From the NCBI GenBank assembly GCA_014055525.1, contig WIAH01000011.1:78929-142928 (forward strand): a DNA stretch of 64,000 nt. Direction: 5' to 3'. Positions 16,935 to 24,354 of the stretch are shown here, in pieces. The stretch is from Nitrospira sp. CR1.3 (GTDB taxonomy: Bacteria; Nitrospirota; Nitrospiria; Nitrospirales; Nitrospiraceae). Within the stretch, counting starts at the first letter, position 1. Each line of letters starts with the position of its first letter. Position numbers and translations under genes: made by a program. A model generated the notes under the pieces. The model made no database searches and had not been told where the DNA came from. It saw only the letters and a program-made list of their open reading frames with translations.

Positions 16935-17238
16935 AGAGCCCGCTAAGCAGGCTCCATAGCAACAAGCCGTCAGTTCCGCCGGTGCCTCCCGACACACCGG
17001 CCACAGTCGCCAGGTCGAGAGCGAGGCCCACCGTTCCGTAAATCACGCAGGCCATCCCCGTCCAACTCCATCCCTTGTGTACCACTCCTGACAGAGCCAA
17101 GGGAGTCAGGATCAGGAACAGACTCCAGGTCAGTCTGGCTGTCGGGGTCATTTCTGAGATCCCCATCACCCGCAGGGTCTGAATGCCGATCAGACAGAGT
17201 CCTGCGAGCACAAATATCAGCGCTCGCGACTGACGCAT
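16816..17238 (-). CDS. Probable four-helix membrane protein, unknown function
   Basis: 140 residues with four clear hydrophobic segments (ALIFVLAGLCLIGIQ, WSLFLILTPLALSGV, ACVIYGTVGLALDLA, LLLWSLLSGLFNLLLIVGG) and a proline/serine-rich C-terminal tail. It overlaps the 3' end of the methyltransferase by 119 bases tail to tail; the overlap covers only this tail. Such a consistent membrane pattern is unlikely in a mere shadow frame. I start at ATG 17238; a TTG at 17265 is possible. No family is recognised. Confidence 0.55.
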   Translation of the reverse strand: MRQSRALIFVLAGLCLIGIQTLRVMGISEMTPTARLTWSLFLILTPLALSGVVHKGWSWTGMACVIYGTVGLALDLATVAGVSGGTGGTDGLLLWSLLSGLFNLLLIVGGGRAFVQSLLGQPPPGSHPPSPPSPSSSSAA

Positions 17239-17328
17239 GCCGCGATGATACTCATGAGCGTGCAAGAGGGCAACAGGAGCTTGTTGCCGATCGGCGTCGA
17301 GTGCTAGGGTGAGCAGAGAGGCTTCATC

Positions 17329-17745
17329 GTGGCGCTGCCAGCCGCAAGCAAACCTGAAATGTGCATTCTCGTGTACGACGGTCGTTGCCGCATGTGTGTC
17401 ACGGCGAAGCGAGGGCTGGAACGGCTGGAGTCCGGGCAGCCAGGCAAGCAGGTACGTATGATCCCGTACGAAGGCGAAGAGGCGAAGCGCCTGTTGGGGG
17501 ACCTGTATCGGCCCGGACGGCCGGATGCGGCATATCTCGTCAACCAGCAGGGCGAGGTGACGCGAGGGTTGGACGCCTTCTTGCCGCTTCTCCCCGGTTT
17601 GCGAGGCGGACGCATCATGGCTGGTTTCTTTCGCTTACCCCTGGTCAAGCCGATTGCATATCTGTTGTACACAATCGTTGCCAGGTCCCGATATAGGCTC
17701 TTCGGTGAGATTCCGCCGGAAGGCGGTCCCACCAACCAACAGTAA
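17329..17745 (+). CDS. DCC-family thiol-disulfide oxidoreductase-like protein (DUF393)
   Basis: 138 residues with the DCC family mark YDGRCRMC at residues 16-23, a CxxC in a thioredoxin-like position after a short strand, then RMIPYEGEEAKRLL and GLDAFLPLLPGLRGG. The C-terminal half (IAYLLYTIVARSRYRLFG) is typical of the family. Members are thought to have redox roles, but few have been tested. GTG 17329 has GAGAGG eight bases before it; ATG 17359 is in frame without a site. The gene stands alone between oppositely oriented and unrelated neighbours. Confidence 0.8.
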   Translation: MALPAASKPEMCILVYDGRCRMCVTAKRGLERLESGQPGKQVRMIPYEGEEAKRLLGDLYRPGRPDAAYLVNQQGEVTRGLDAFLPLLPGLRGGRIMAGFFRLPLVKPIAYLLYTIVARSRYRLFGEIPPEGGPTNQQ

Positions 17746-17803
17746 CCCTTCTTCCACCAGGAATAGCCGTCCCTCCAGCCTCCCGTACAAATCTGTTCAG
17801 AGA

Positions 17804-17823
17804 CTCACCCCCCTTTTCGGGGG
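17804..17823 (+). terminator. Possible terminator hairpin
   Basis: CACCCCCC and GGGGGTTG are arranged around TTTTC, giving a stem of about six GC pairs with a small loop. It lies about 60 bases after the DCC-family gene. There is no long U run after it, so termination efficiency is uncertain; it might equally act on the message of the next gene. Confidence 0.4.
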
Positions 17824-17898
17824 TTGTTTGCCTACAGCGGGGAATTTACCCTGGGGCCTCCCAATGGGACACTGTCGACCAAGGGAGACTCAGCGGCC

Positions 17899-18804
17899 AT
17901 GATGATCCGGTGGTTGCTTCGCGCAGTGAAGCCGATGCTGAAACCGGTCAAGCCCATCGTTCTTAGACCGATTCCCGCGCCTCAGACCGGCCCGATTTTC
18001 AGGCGACTCCAAAAAATAGTTAGTCTTGCCGCGATTGGGTTGTCAATGATCTTACTGAGCCTGCCGATCGGCGCAGCGGGAGCCGGTGAGTTTCCGGTGG
18101 TTCCCGTGAAGGCCAGGAAAACGGTCGCCGCAGGATTCGGATATCAAAATGCCGAGTCCTCCACCATTACCGTGAAAACCTACGATGCGGAATCGGGGGA
18201 AGTTCTCTCCGATGAATCATACGAGCTGGATATCAAGGAAGACGGTCCAGTTTCCTCGACCCAGCCTCGGGAACGCATTTTTGCTGGGGGAGTCGGTCTC
18301 GGCGCTGACGGTCTGTCGGAATTCACGCTTCGAGTCTATGACGCGGCGGATGGCCGATTTCTCTGGGAAGGCAGGCTCAATCTCGGGGTGAGCAGCACCG
18401 GCGTCGAGGCGGTTCCGGTGGTCGCCAGAATTCAACCGCGAGCTGCAGTAGAGCAGGTGTCACTCAGAAGCCATCGCGACGGCCAGCCCTATTTTCTGCT
18501 CCGTGTCCTCGATCCGGAGACCGGGCAGTTGGTCTGGTCCGATCAATTCTCCACGGAGGCGGCGACGGTTCGCGCGGAGCGTATCCAGCGGAGTGTCGTA
18601 GGTGCGGTTCCGATGGAACCCCGAGATGTCGATTTCCGCATCCAGATGTTTGATGAAGCCGGTCAGCGGTTGCTATGGGAAGATAAAGTCACGCAGGCAG
18701 TCGAAGGTAGCGGCGCGTCTTCAGAGCTGGGCGAGGAGGATGCAGAAGTGATTCCGCAGTGGTTGATCGGCCCGACAGACTCGCTTATCCGGGAAATGAT
18801 CTGA
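17899..18804 (+). CDS. Exported or anchored protein with repeated strand module, unknown function
   Basis: 301 residues. A basic, proline-rich N-terminus is followed by one hydrophobic segment (LAAIGLSMILLSLPIGAAGA) likely to be a late signal peptide or anchor. The rest repeats a strand module about four times: VKTYDAESGEVLSDESYELD, LRVYDAADGRFLWEGRLNL, LRVLDPETGQLVWSDQFST and IQMFDEAGQRLLWEDKVT. Each has an aspartate-glycine turn and a tryptophan or leucine-tryptophan. I know no named domain for it. ATG 17899 has AAGGGAG about 14 bases ahead; ATG 17902 is equally possible. Confidence 0.65.
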   Translation: MMIRWLLRAVKPMLKPVKPIVLRPIPAPQTGPIFRRLQKIVSLAAIGLSMILLSLPIGAAGAGEFPVVPVKARKTVAAGFGYQNAESSTITVKTYDAESGEVLSDESYELDIKEDGPVSSTQPRERIFAGGVGLGADGLSEFTLRVYDAADGRFLWEGRLNLGVSSTGVEAVPVVARIQPRAAVEQVSLRSHRDGQPYFLLRVLDPETGQLVWSDQFSTEAATVRAERIQRSVVGAVPMEPRDVDFRIQMFDEAGQRLLWEDKVTQAVEGSGASSELGEEDAEVIPQWLIGPTDSLIREMI

Positions 18805-18813
18805 GCACCTACT

Positions 18814-20253
18814 TTATCCCCTTCTCAACTCACTGTTGAATTGATCCGCCCAACGAGATTGAAACTGTTCATAGGAGAGGGAGAGTTGCGACTGCATCGC
18901 GGCGCTCAATGCCTGTCTGGCCTTGAGATGAGCTAGGAGCCCGTTCACGCCATGCAGGCCGTATCGATCGATCATGTAGTGAACGGCGGAGTTGGCTTCC
19001 AGATATGCGATCGATGCGGCATCGCTTGAGAGGTTCCCCCAGCTGCCCTCCAACGCCGTCAATGGGATCATGCTTATGGCGTGATGTTTTACCGGTTGGA
19101 TCTCCGACCAGTGCTCACCCGAAAGCTGCATGGCCAGTCCTTCGTTCAGCCACGTCGGAATCGCGCTGCTTCCGAGTTTTTGCTGGTCGTGCAGAAGGGC
19201 ATGGGCGAATTCGTGACGGAGCACACGGGTGAGCCAGGCTCGGTCCGTCAGCGCCCCTTGTGTGGGCACCTGAATCCGACCGAGCACCGGATCAAAAAGT
19301 CCATCGGCCCAGACCGGGCTTCCGGTCGCGCTTTGAAACGAGGACCTGGTGTGCAGAACGACCACGATCGGTTTCGACGGGAAGTGGCCGAACTTCTGTC
19401 CAATCTCGCGGTACGCTTCTTCTAGAACATCCTGGACAACGGTCCATGTGGCCTGATCCGCTTCGCCGTCGAACTTGAGCGTGAAGTGCGCACTGTCCCG
19501 ACTGGCCAGGCGTTCCTCGACCTGATCGGCCTTGCGAACCTTTGAGGCGACGGTTTGAAGATAGGACCGCACCGCCGGATCCTTCCCTGCCCGTTCGGTG
19601 GCGTGATCGAGGTGCAGGGCGGCTTCTTTGAGCCGGTCCCGCTCCTGAAGGAATTCGGCCATAGCCAGATGGGGAAAGGGTTCGTCAGGCGCCAGAGCAA
19701 TAAGCCGCTCCAGAAACTCCATCGTCATGGCGGGATCCCGCAATTCCCAATAGGCATGGGCGAGGTTCAACTGAATGACCGGATTTTTCGAGTCGAGGGA
19801 AGCGGCCTTCTTGAACGTGTGAACGGATTCCTGAGTGCCGCCGGCCTTCTCCTGCTCGATGCCGAGATTGTTCCAAAGCACGGCGATGTAAGGCCGAATG
19901 GCCGGATCGGATGTCATGGAAGAGGAGAGATTGTCCAGCTTCGATTTGGCGGCCTGAAGCTGTCCTTTCTCCAAATCGTCCCGGATGGCGGCCAGCGCGT
20001 CATGATGCTTCGTGTCCGGAACGACGCTCGGATCGATGAGTCGCGTCTGCTGGGGAGCCGGCTCTGCGATGTCCGGAGCGGGCGGCACTTCCGATGGCTT
20101 TTTCGACTCGTTGACGTGACTATCCGTTCGAGCAGGCTCAACGGGCGATGACTGTTGCAGGTAGGTCGGTTTGAACCAGGCTCCGTAGAGGATGATCACC
20201 CCGACGATGAGACCAGCCTTGTAGATCAGATGGGAAATATTTCGACGATACAT
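18814..20253 (-). CDS. Membrane-anchored TPR protein with HExxH metallopeptidase domain
   Basis: 479 residues. Helix 10-28 anchors the protein, and a proline-rich linker follows. TPR-like helix pairs run from about 88 to 245 (for example TFKKAASLDSKNPVIQLNLA). The C-terminal part is a peptidase of the MA type: HEFAH at 347-351 gives two zinc histidines and the catalytic glutamate, and E371 in TWLNEGLAM is the likely third ligand. The protein probably faces the periplasm. It converges with the previous gene, with nine bases between the stops. The substrate is unknown. Confidence 0.8.
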   Translation of the reverse strand: MYRRNISHLIYKAGLIVGVIILYGAWFKPTYLQQSSPVEPARTDSHVNESKKPSEVPPAPDIAEPAPQQTRLIDPSVVPDTKHHDALAAIRDDLEKGQLQAAKSKLDNLSSSMTSDPAIRPYIAVLWNNLGIEQEKAGGTQESVHTFKKAASLDSKNPVIQLNLAHAYWELRDPAMTMEFLERLIALAPDEPFPHLAMAEFLQERDRLKEAALHLDHATERAGKDPAVRSYLQTVASKVRKADQVEERLASRDSAHFTLKFDGEADQATWTVVQDVLEEAYREIGQKFGHFPSKPIVVVLHTRSSFQSATGSPVWADGLFDPVLGRIQVPTQGALTDRAWLTRVLRHEFAHALLHDQQKLGSSAIPTWLNEGLAMQLSGEHWSEIQPVKHHAISMIPLTALEGSWGNLSSDAASIAYLEANSAVHYMIDRYGLHGVNGLLAHLKARQALSAAMQSQLSLSYEQFQSRWADQFNSELRRG

Positions 20254-20362
20254 GAGCGGCAGGCCTTTCTATTCGCGCTCAGTCTAGCATCCATGCCGTG
20301 TTCGACAAAGGGTTGTTAGGAATTCTACCGGTACATTCTCGCGATCTGTCGAGGATCGGTCG

Positions 20363-20391
20363 TTGAGCAGGGCGAAGGCCTATGATACGAT
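20363..20391 (+). promoter_or_regulatory. Possible sigma-70 promoter for recG
   Basis: TTGAGC (20363-20368) and TACGAT (20386-20391) with 17 bases between. The predicted start of transcription near 20398 is only about five bases before the recG ATG, so the message would have almost no leader. Both boxes match the consensus at four of six positions. Confidence 0.35.
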
Positions 20392-20402
20392 CCTGACCCG
20401 AC

Positions 20403-22964
20403 ATGTGGCGTTCCGCCGAGCCCAAACCCTCCGAGCCCTTTCAGCAATGGTTGGACCGCTTGGCGCGCCCGATCGAATTCGCCTGCCGCGACGCTTTTGC
20501 GCATCTGCCGACGGTCAAGAATCTCAACAGGTTCGTGTCCTCGCAGGTGATCCAGACCCTGTCAAATCATGTGTATCCCCTGGCGGTTGAAGCGGCGTTG
20601 CTGAGACTGCGCGAACTGTTTTTGGAGGAACAGCAGCGGCTTTCGACGGCCGATCAGCAGCGGCGATTGCAGGAAGCCATGATCATTGTGAAAGACCTGC
20701 GCGCGATGGACTTCCAAGCCCCGCATGTCCCGCAGAGGCCGGAACCTCTTGTCACGCATTCCCGCGCGATTGGTCGTGTTCAGCGCGAACTCTGGTCGCT
20801 CCCGATTCGGTTCGTCAAGGGCGTCGGCCCCAAACGCACCGCCTTGCTTCAACGGTTCGGTATTGAGACGGTCGAGCAGGCGCTATGGACGATTCCCTGG
20901 CGTTACGAAGACCGGTCGGTGATGACTCCGATCGGTCGACTCATGCCCGGATCGGAAGCGTCGGTCTTCGGGACGATCGTCCGCAGCGAGGCGAAGCGCG
21001 CGCGTCATCGCCGGCTCACTATCTTGGATGTCTTTGTGGAGGATGAAACCGGCCGCGTCCAGGCGGTGTTCTTCAATCAACCGTTTCTTGAACCGATTCT
21101 GACCGTCGGAACGAAGGTCATGATGACCGGCCGGGTCGTCGCCGGAGCGCGGGGATGGGTGGATACGAGGATGGAGGTGTCGCAGTACGAGGTCGTCGGT
21201 TCTGAAACGGAGGCATCGGTGCATGTCGGGCGCATCGTGCCGATCTATCATGAAACAAAAGGGTGGACCTCGCGGCAGATGCGACTGCTGATAAAGGGGC
21301 TGCTCGACGCCTATGCGGCCGATATGCGGGAGATCCTTCCCATCACCGTGCGGGCGCGGTACCGTTTGCCGCCGGTCCATCATGCAATCGAAGAAGTGCA
21401 TTTCCCGAAATCCGGCACGCCGGCCCCCGCCCTGGAACGGGGATTGACGCCGGCGCACCGGCGGCTGGCCTTCGAGGAGCTACTCCTCTTGCAGTTGGCG
21501 CTCGCCACCCGGCAACGCACGGTCAAGCAGGAGATCAAGTCGATTCGCTTCAATCCGAAAGCCGTAATGCTCGAGAAATTGACGCGGGCGATTCCCTTTC
21601 GCCTCACGGCGGCGCAGGATCGAGTCGTCCGCGAAATTCTGTCCGATATGACCTCGACCCGTCCCATGAACCGGCTGGTGCAGGGCGATGTCGGGTGCGG
21701 CAAGACGATGGTGGCATTGCACGCGGTCGTGCTTGCCTGCGGCTCCGGATATCAAGCGGCCTTGATGGCGCCGACAGAAATTCTTGCCGAACAGCACTAT
21801 CAGACGATGAAAGAACTCCTGGAATCGATCGGATTATCGGTCGTGCTGGTGAGCGGAGGCGGGCGCGCCGCCGAGCGGAAGGCCGTGCGCGAGCAGGTGG
21901 CTTCGGGAAGGGTGCGCGTGGCGATCGGAACTCACGCGTTGATTCAGCAAGGCGTGAGTTTCTCCAGGCTGGCATTAGCGGTGATCGACGAGCAGCATCG
22001 CTTCGGTGTCCTGCAACGAAAGACTCTCACCGAAAAGGGCTACAGACCCGATGTGCTCGTGCTGACGGCCACGCCGATTCCGCGCACGCTCGCGATGACT
22101 GTGTACGGCGACCTCGATGTTTCCGTCATCAACGAAATGCCGCCGGGCCGAAAGCCGGCCCGCACATTCCTGTACCAGGAGTCGCAGCGGCGGCGGGCCT
22201 ATCAGATTCTCAAGGACGAGTTGCGAGCCGGTCGCCAGGCCTACGTCGTCTATCCCCTGATCGAAGAATCGGAGAAGCTTGATCTCAAGGCGGCCATGCA
22301 GGGAGCCGAGCGGCTCCGGACGGAGGAGTTGTCCGAATTTCGCGTGGGCCTGCTGCACGGGCAGATGAAAACGAACGACAAAGAGCGGACAATGGCGGCG
22401 TTCAAAGCGGGCGAGATTCAAGCGCTGGTCTCGACAACCGTGATAGAAGTCGGCGTTGATGTGCCGAATGCGACGGTCATGATGATCGAGCATGCGGAGC
22501 GTTTCGGATTGGCGCAGCTGCATCAGTTGCGGGGGCGTGTCGGGCGAAGCGAGATGCAATCGTATTGTCTCCTGATGGCATCGGGGCTGGAGAGGGGTAA
22601 GGGGCTAACGGGACAACGGGGTGGCGGTGGAACTCTGCCCCCATACCCCTCTACCCCATATCCCACAGCGGCATCCAGGGAACGGCTGGAAGCTCTGGTA
22701 CGATCGACCGATGGATTTGTGATTGCCGAAGAAGACTTGCGAATTCGCGGTCCCGGGGAGTTTTTTGGATTCCGGCAGTGGGGCATGCCGGAGTTTCGCG
22801 TGGCCAATCTGATACGGGATGCGGATCTGCTTCAGCAGGCCCGCCAGGAAGCGTTCGCTTTGTTGAGGATAGACTCTCAGCTGAAGGCGCCGATGCATTG
22901 CGCCTTGCGTGAAGCGATGTTGAGGAGATGGGAGAAAAAGTTGGATTTGGGATCGGTGAGTTAA
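20403..22964 (+). CDS. recG: ATP-dependent DNA helicase RecG
   Basis: RecG drives reversal of stalled replication forks and branch migration. This copy has 853 residues, longer than the usual 690. About 115 residues of helical extension precede the wedge domain, which begins at FVKGVGPKRTALLQRFG. The helicase motor has the P-loop GDVGCGKT near 428 and VIDEQHRFG near 526, then motifs TATPIPRTLA and HQLRGRVGRSEMQSYCLLMA. An unusual insert lies at residues 728-757 (rich in Gly, Pro, Thr and Tyr), where other RecG proteins pass directly to ERL..L....DGF.IAE. That insert is encoded by an inverted repeat. The frame is kept, so the protein may be functional. Confidence 0.93.
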   Translation: MWRSAEPKPSEPFQQWLDRLARPIEFACRDAFAHLPTVKNLNRFVSSQVIQTLSNHVYPLAVEAALLRLRELFLEEQQRLSTADQQRRLQEAMIIVKDLRAMDFQAPHVPQRPEPLVTHSRAIGRVQRELWSLPIRFVKGVGPKRTALLQRFGIETVEQALWTIPWRYEDRSVMTPIGRLMPGSEASVFGTIVRSEAKRARHRRLTILDVFVEDETGRVQAVFFNQPFLEPILTVGTKVMMTGRVVAGARGWVDTRMEVSQYEVVGSETEASVHVGRIVPIYHETKGWTSRQMRLLIKGLLDAYAADMREILPITVRARYRLPPVHHAIEEVHFPKSGTPAPALERGLTPAHRRLAFEELLLLQLALATRQRTVKQEIKSIRFNPKAVMLEKLTRAIPFRLTAAQDRVVREILSDMTSTRPMNRLVQGDVGCGKTMVALHAVVLACGSGYQAALMAPTEILAEQHYQTMKELLESIGLSVVLVSGGGRAAERKAVREQVASGRVRVAIGTHALIQQGVSFSRLALAVIDEQHRFGVLQRKTLTEKGYRPDVLVLTATPIPRTLAMTVYGDLDVSVINEMPPGRKPARTFLYQESQRRRAYQILKDELRAGRQAYVVYPLIEESEKLDLKAAMQGAERLRTEELSEFRVGLLHGQMKTNDKERTMAAFKAGEIQALVSTTVIEVGVDVPNATVMMIEHAERFGLAQLHQLRGRVGRSEMQSYCLLMASGLERGKGLTGQRGGGGTLPPYPSTPYPTAASRERLEALVRSTDGFVIAEEDLRIRGPGEFFGFRQWGMPEFRVANLIRDADLLQQARQEAFALLRIDSQLKAPMHCALREAMLRRWEKKLDLGSVS
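22588..22668. repeat. Inverted repeat inserted in frame inside recG
   Basis: The left arm contains GAGAGGGGTAAGGGGCTAACG and the right arm CCCCCATACCCCTCTACCCC, its imperfect complement. The element is read through as about 30 residues (GLERGKGLTGQRGGGG, then TLPPYPSTPYPTAAS) at the junction between helicase motif VI and the C-terminal RecG block. The build, GGGG words with variation, is like the intergenic elements after recG and before the rluB-like gene. Confidence 0.75.
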
Positions 22965-22968
22965 CAGT

Positions 22969-23049
22969 GGGCGAGAGGCCCGAGGCTAGAGGCAAGGGGG
23001 CTCTGTACGGAATCTCCAACCTCTCGCCCCTCGCCTCTGGCCCCTAGCC
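22969..23049. repeat. Word-built inverted repeat after recG (GAGGC type)
   Basis: The left arm (22969-23000) reads GGGCGAGAGGCCCGAGGC and TAGAGGCAAGGGGG. The right arm (23020-23049) reads CCTCTCGCCCCTCGCCTC and TGGCCCCTAGCC. The words match those of the elements at 2982-3069 and 40755-40870. It fills the whole gap and could serve as a hairpin terminator for recG. Confidence 0.75.
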
Positions 23050-23059
23050 GGGAGTTGTT

Positions 23060-23383
23060 GTGGGTTTACTGCAGCGGCTAAAGCATGATTTGAAGTCGGG
23101 TTTGGCGACATTACGGCTGGGCACGGCTCAGGCGGCCAATCGCGCGCTGGAGGAGACGGAACTGCTCCGCCTGCGCCTCGAAGTCCGGAAGATCGGTCAA
23201 CAGTTGGACGAATTGTATCGTGACGTGGGCGAGCGGGCGGTGAGCTTGCGCGAGGCCGGAGAACCGGTCGAGCGCGTCCTCTACGATATGGAAGTCGGCC
23301 GGCTCGTGAAGCAGATTCATCAGCTCAAGCATACGGGCAAGCAACTTGAAGCCGAGATGTCTGAAATACGGACCTCCGAATGA
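23060..23383 (+). CDS. Coiled-coil protein, unknown function
   Basis: 107 residues, almost entirely helical with heptad spacing: LLRLRLEVRKIGQQLDELY, RDVGERAVSLREAGEPVERV and VKQIHQLKHTGKQLEAEM. No signal peptide, cysteine or enzyme motif is visible. GTG 23060 has GGGAG ten bases ahead. The stop overlaps the ppx start (ATGA), so it is translated with the polyphosphatase-family gene. I cannot name a family. Confidence 0.7.
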   Translation: MGLLQRLKHDLKSGLATLRLGTAQAANRALEETELLRLRLEVRKIGQQLDELYRDVGERAVSLREAGEPVERVLYDMEVGRLVKQIHQLKHTGKQLEAEMSEIRTSE

Positions 23384-24354
23384 GCGTGACTCGTCTCGCA
23401 GGGATTGATATCGGCACCTTGACCTGTCGATTGCTGATCGCGGACATACCGCCGGCGGGCCGATTGCGCGAGCTTCGCTCCGAGCGGCGTATCCTTCGAT
23501 TGGGCGAGGGAGTTGACCAAACCAAGCGCTTGCATCCGGGCGCGGTGGAACGCGTCGTTCACTGCCTGAAGGAATGGCGGGAAGTGATCGATAGTTATCG
23601 GGTCGACGCCTGCGCGGCTGTGGCGACCAGCGCGGTGCGCGATGCGGCCAATCGGGATGAGTTTCTTGAGTGGGTCAGGCGTGAAGCCGGCTTGGATGTG
23701 GAAATCATCTCGGGCGACGAGGAGGCGCGACGCACGCTCCTGGGGATCAGGTCCGGTCTTCCCGCCGGCGTGGCCGAGCTGCTGGCGCTGGATATCGGGG
23801 GCGGGAGTACGGAGTTTATCTTGGACCGGCCGGGTCGACAACCGATCGTCCGTTCGATCGATATTGGCGTCGTGCGGCTATGCGAGCGGTTGCTTTGTCA
23901 TGATCCGCCGACGATGGACGAAGTGTGCCGGGCGCGCGAGTGGGTACGAAGGGAAACCGAGGTAACAATCGCTGGGATGCCGCGGTCTGCCGGCGTCACG
24001 TTCGTCGGCGCGGCCGGGACGATCACGTCGCTAGCGGCGATAGCTCAAAAGCTGCCCTGCTACGAACCGGCAAGGATTCATAACTATACCTTGCGGCTCG
24101 AGACCGTCAAGGACCTGGAGCAAGATCTTCTCAGCCGAACGAAAGCCGGCCGTCTCGGGCTTCCAGGCCTCGAGAAGGGCCGCGAAGAAGTCATCGCCGC
24201 CGGAGCTGTCATCATCCGGACGGTTATGGAAACTCTGCGAGCGAGCGAGTGCCTCGTGAGCGATTTGGGATTGCGTGAGGGAATACTACTCAATCTCGCC
24301 GCTTGCCTACATGCGGGCCCGGCCCAGCAACAACTCCTTGGTGATTGCCCTTGA
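23380..24354 (+). CDS. ppx: Ppx/GppA-family phosphatase
   Basis: 324 residues of the ASKHA fold used by exopolyphosphatases and pppGpp phosphohydrolases. The phosphate-1 loop is AGIDIGTLTCRLLIAD at the start, ATSAVRDAANRDEFLEWV follows near residue 75, LALDIGGGSTEFIL near 138 is the phosphate-2 loop, and VGAAGTITSLAAIAQ near 208 is the adenosine motif. It lacks the C-terminal HD domain of long Ppx, so it is the short type; whether it cuts polyphosphate or pppGpp cannot be decided. It sits between two genes joined by 4-base overlaps. Confidence 0.88.
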   Translation: MSVTRLAGIDIGTLTCRLLIADIPPAGRLRELRSERRILRLGEGVDQTKRLHPGAVERVVHCLKEWREVIDSYRVDACAAVATSAVRDAANRDEFLEWVRREAGLDVEIISGDEEARRTLLGIRSGLPAGVAELLALDIGGGSTEFILDRPGRQPIVRSIDIGVVRLCERLLCHDPPTMDEVCRAREWVRRETEVTIAGMPRSAGVTFVGAAGTITSLAAIAQKLPCYEPARIHNYTLRLETVKDLEQDLLSRTKAGRLGLPGLEKGREEVIAAGAVIIRTVMETLRASECLVSDLGLREGILLNLAACLHAGPAQQQLLGDCP

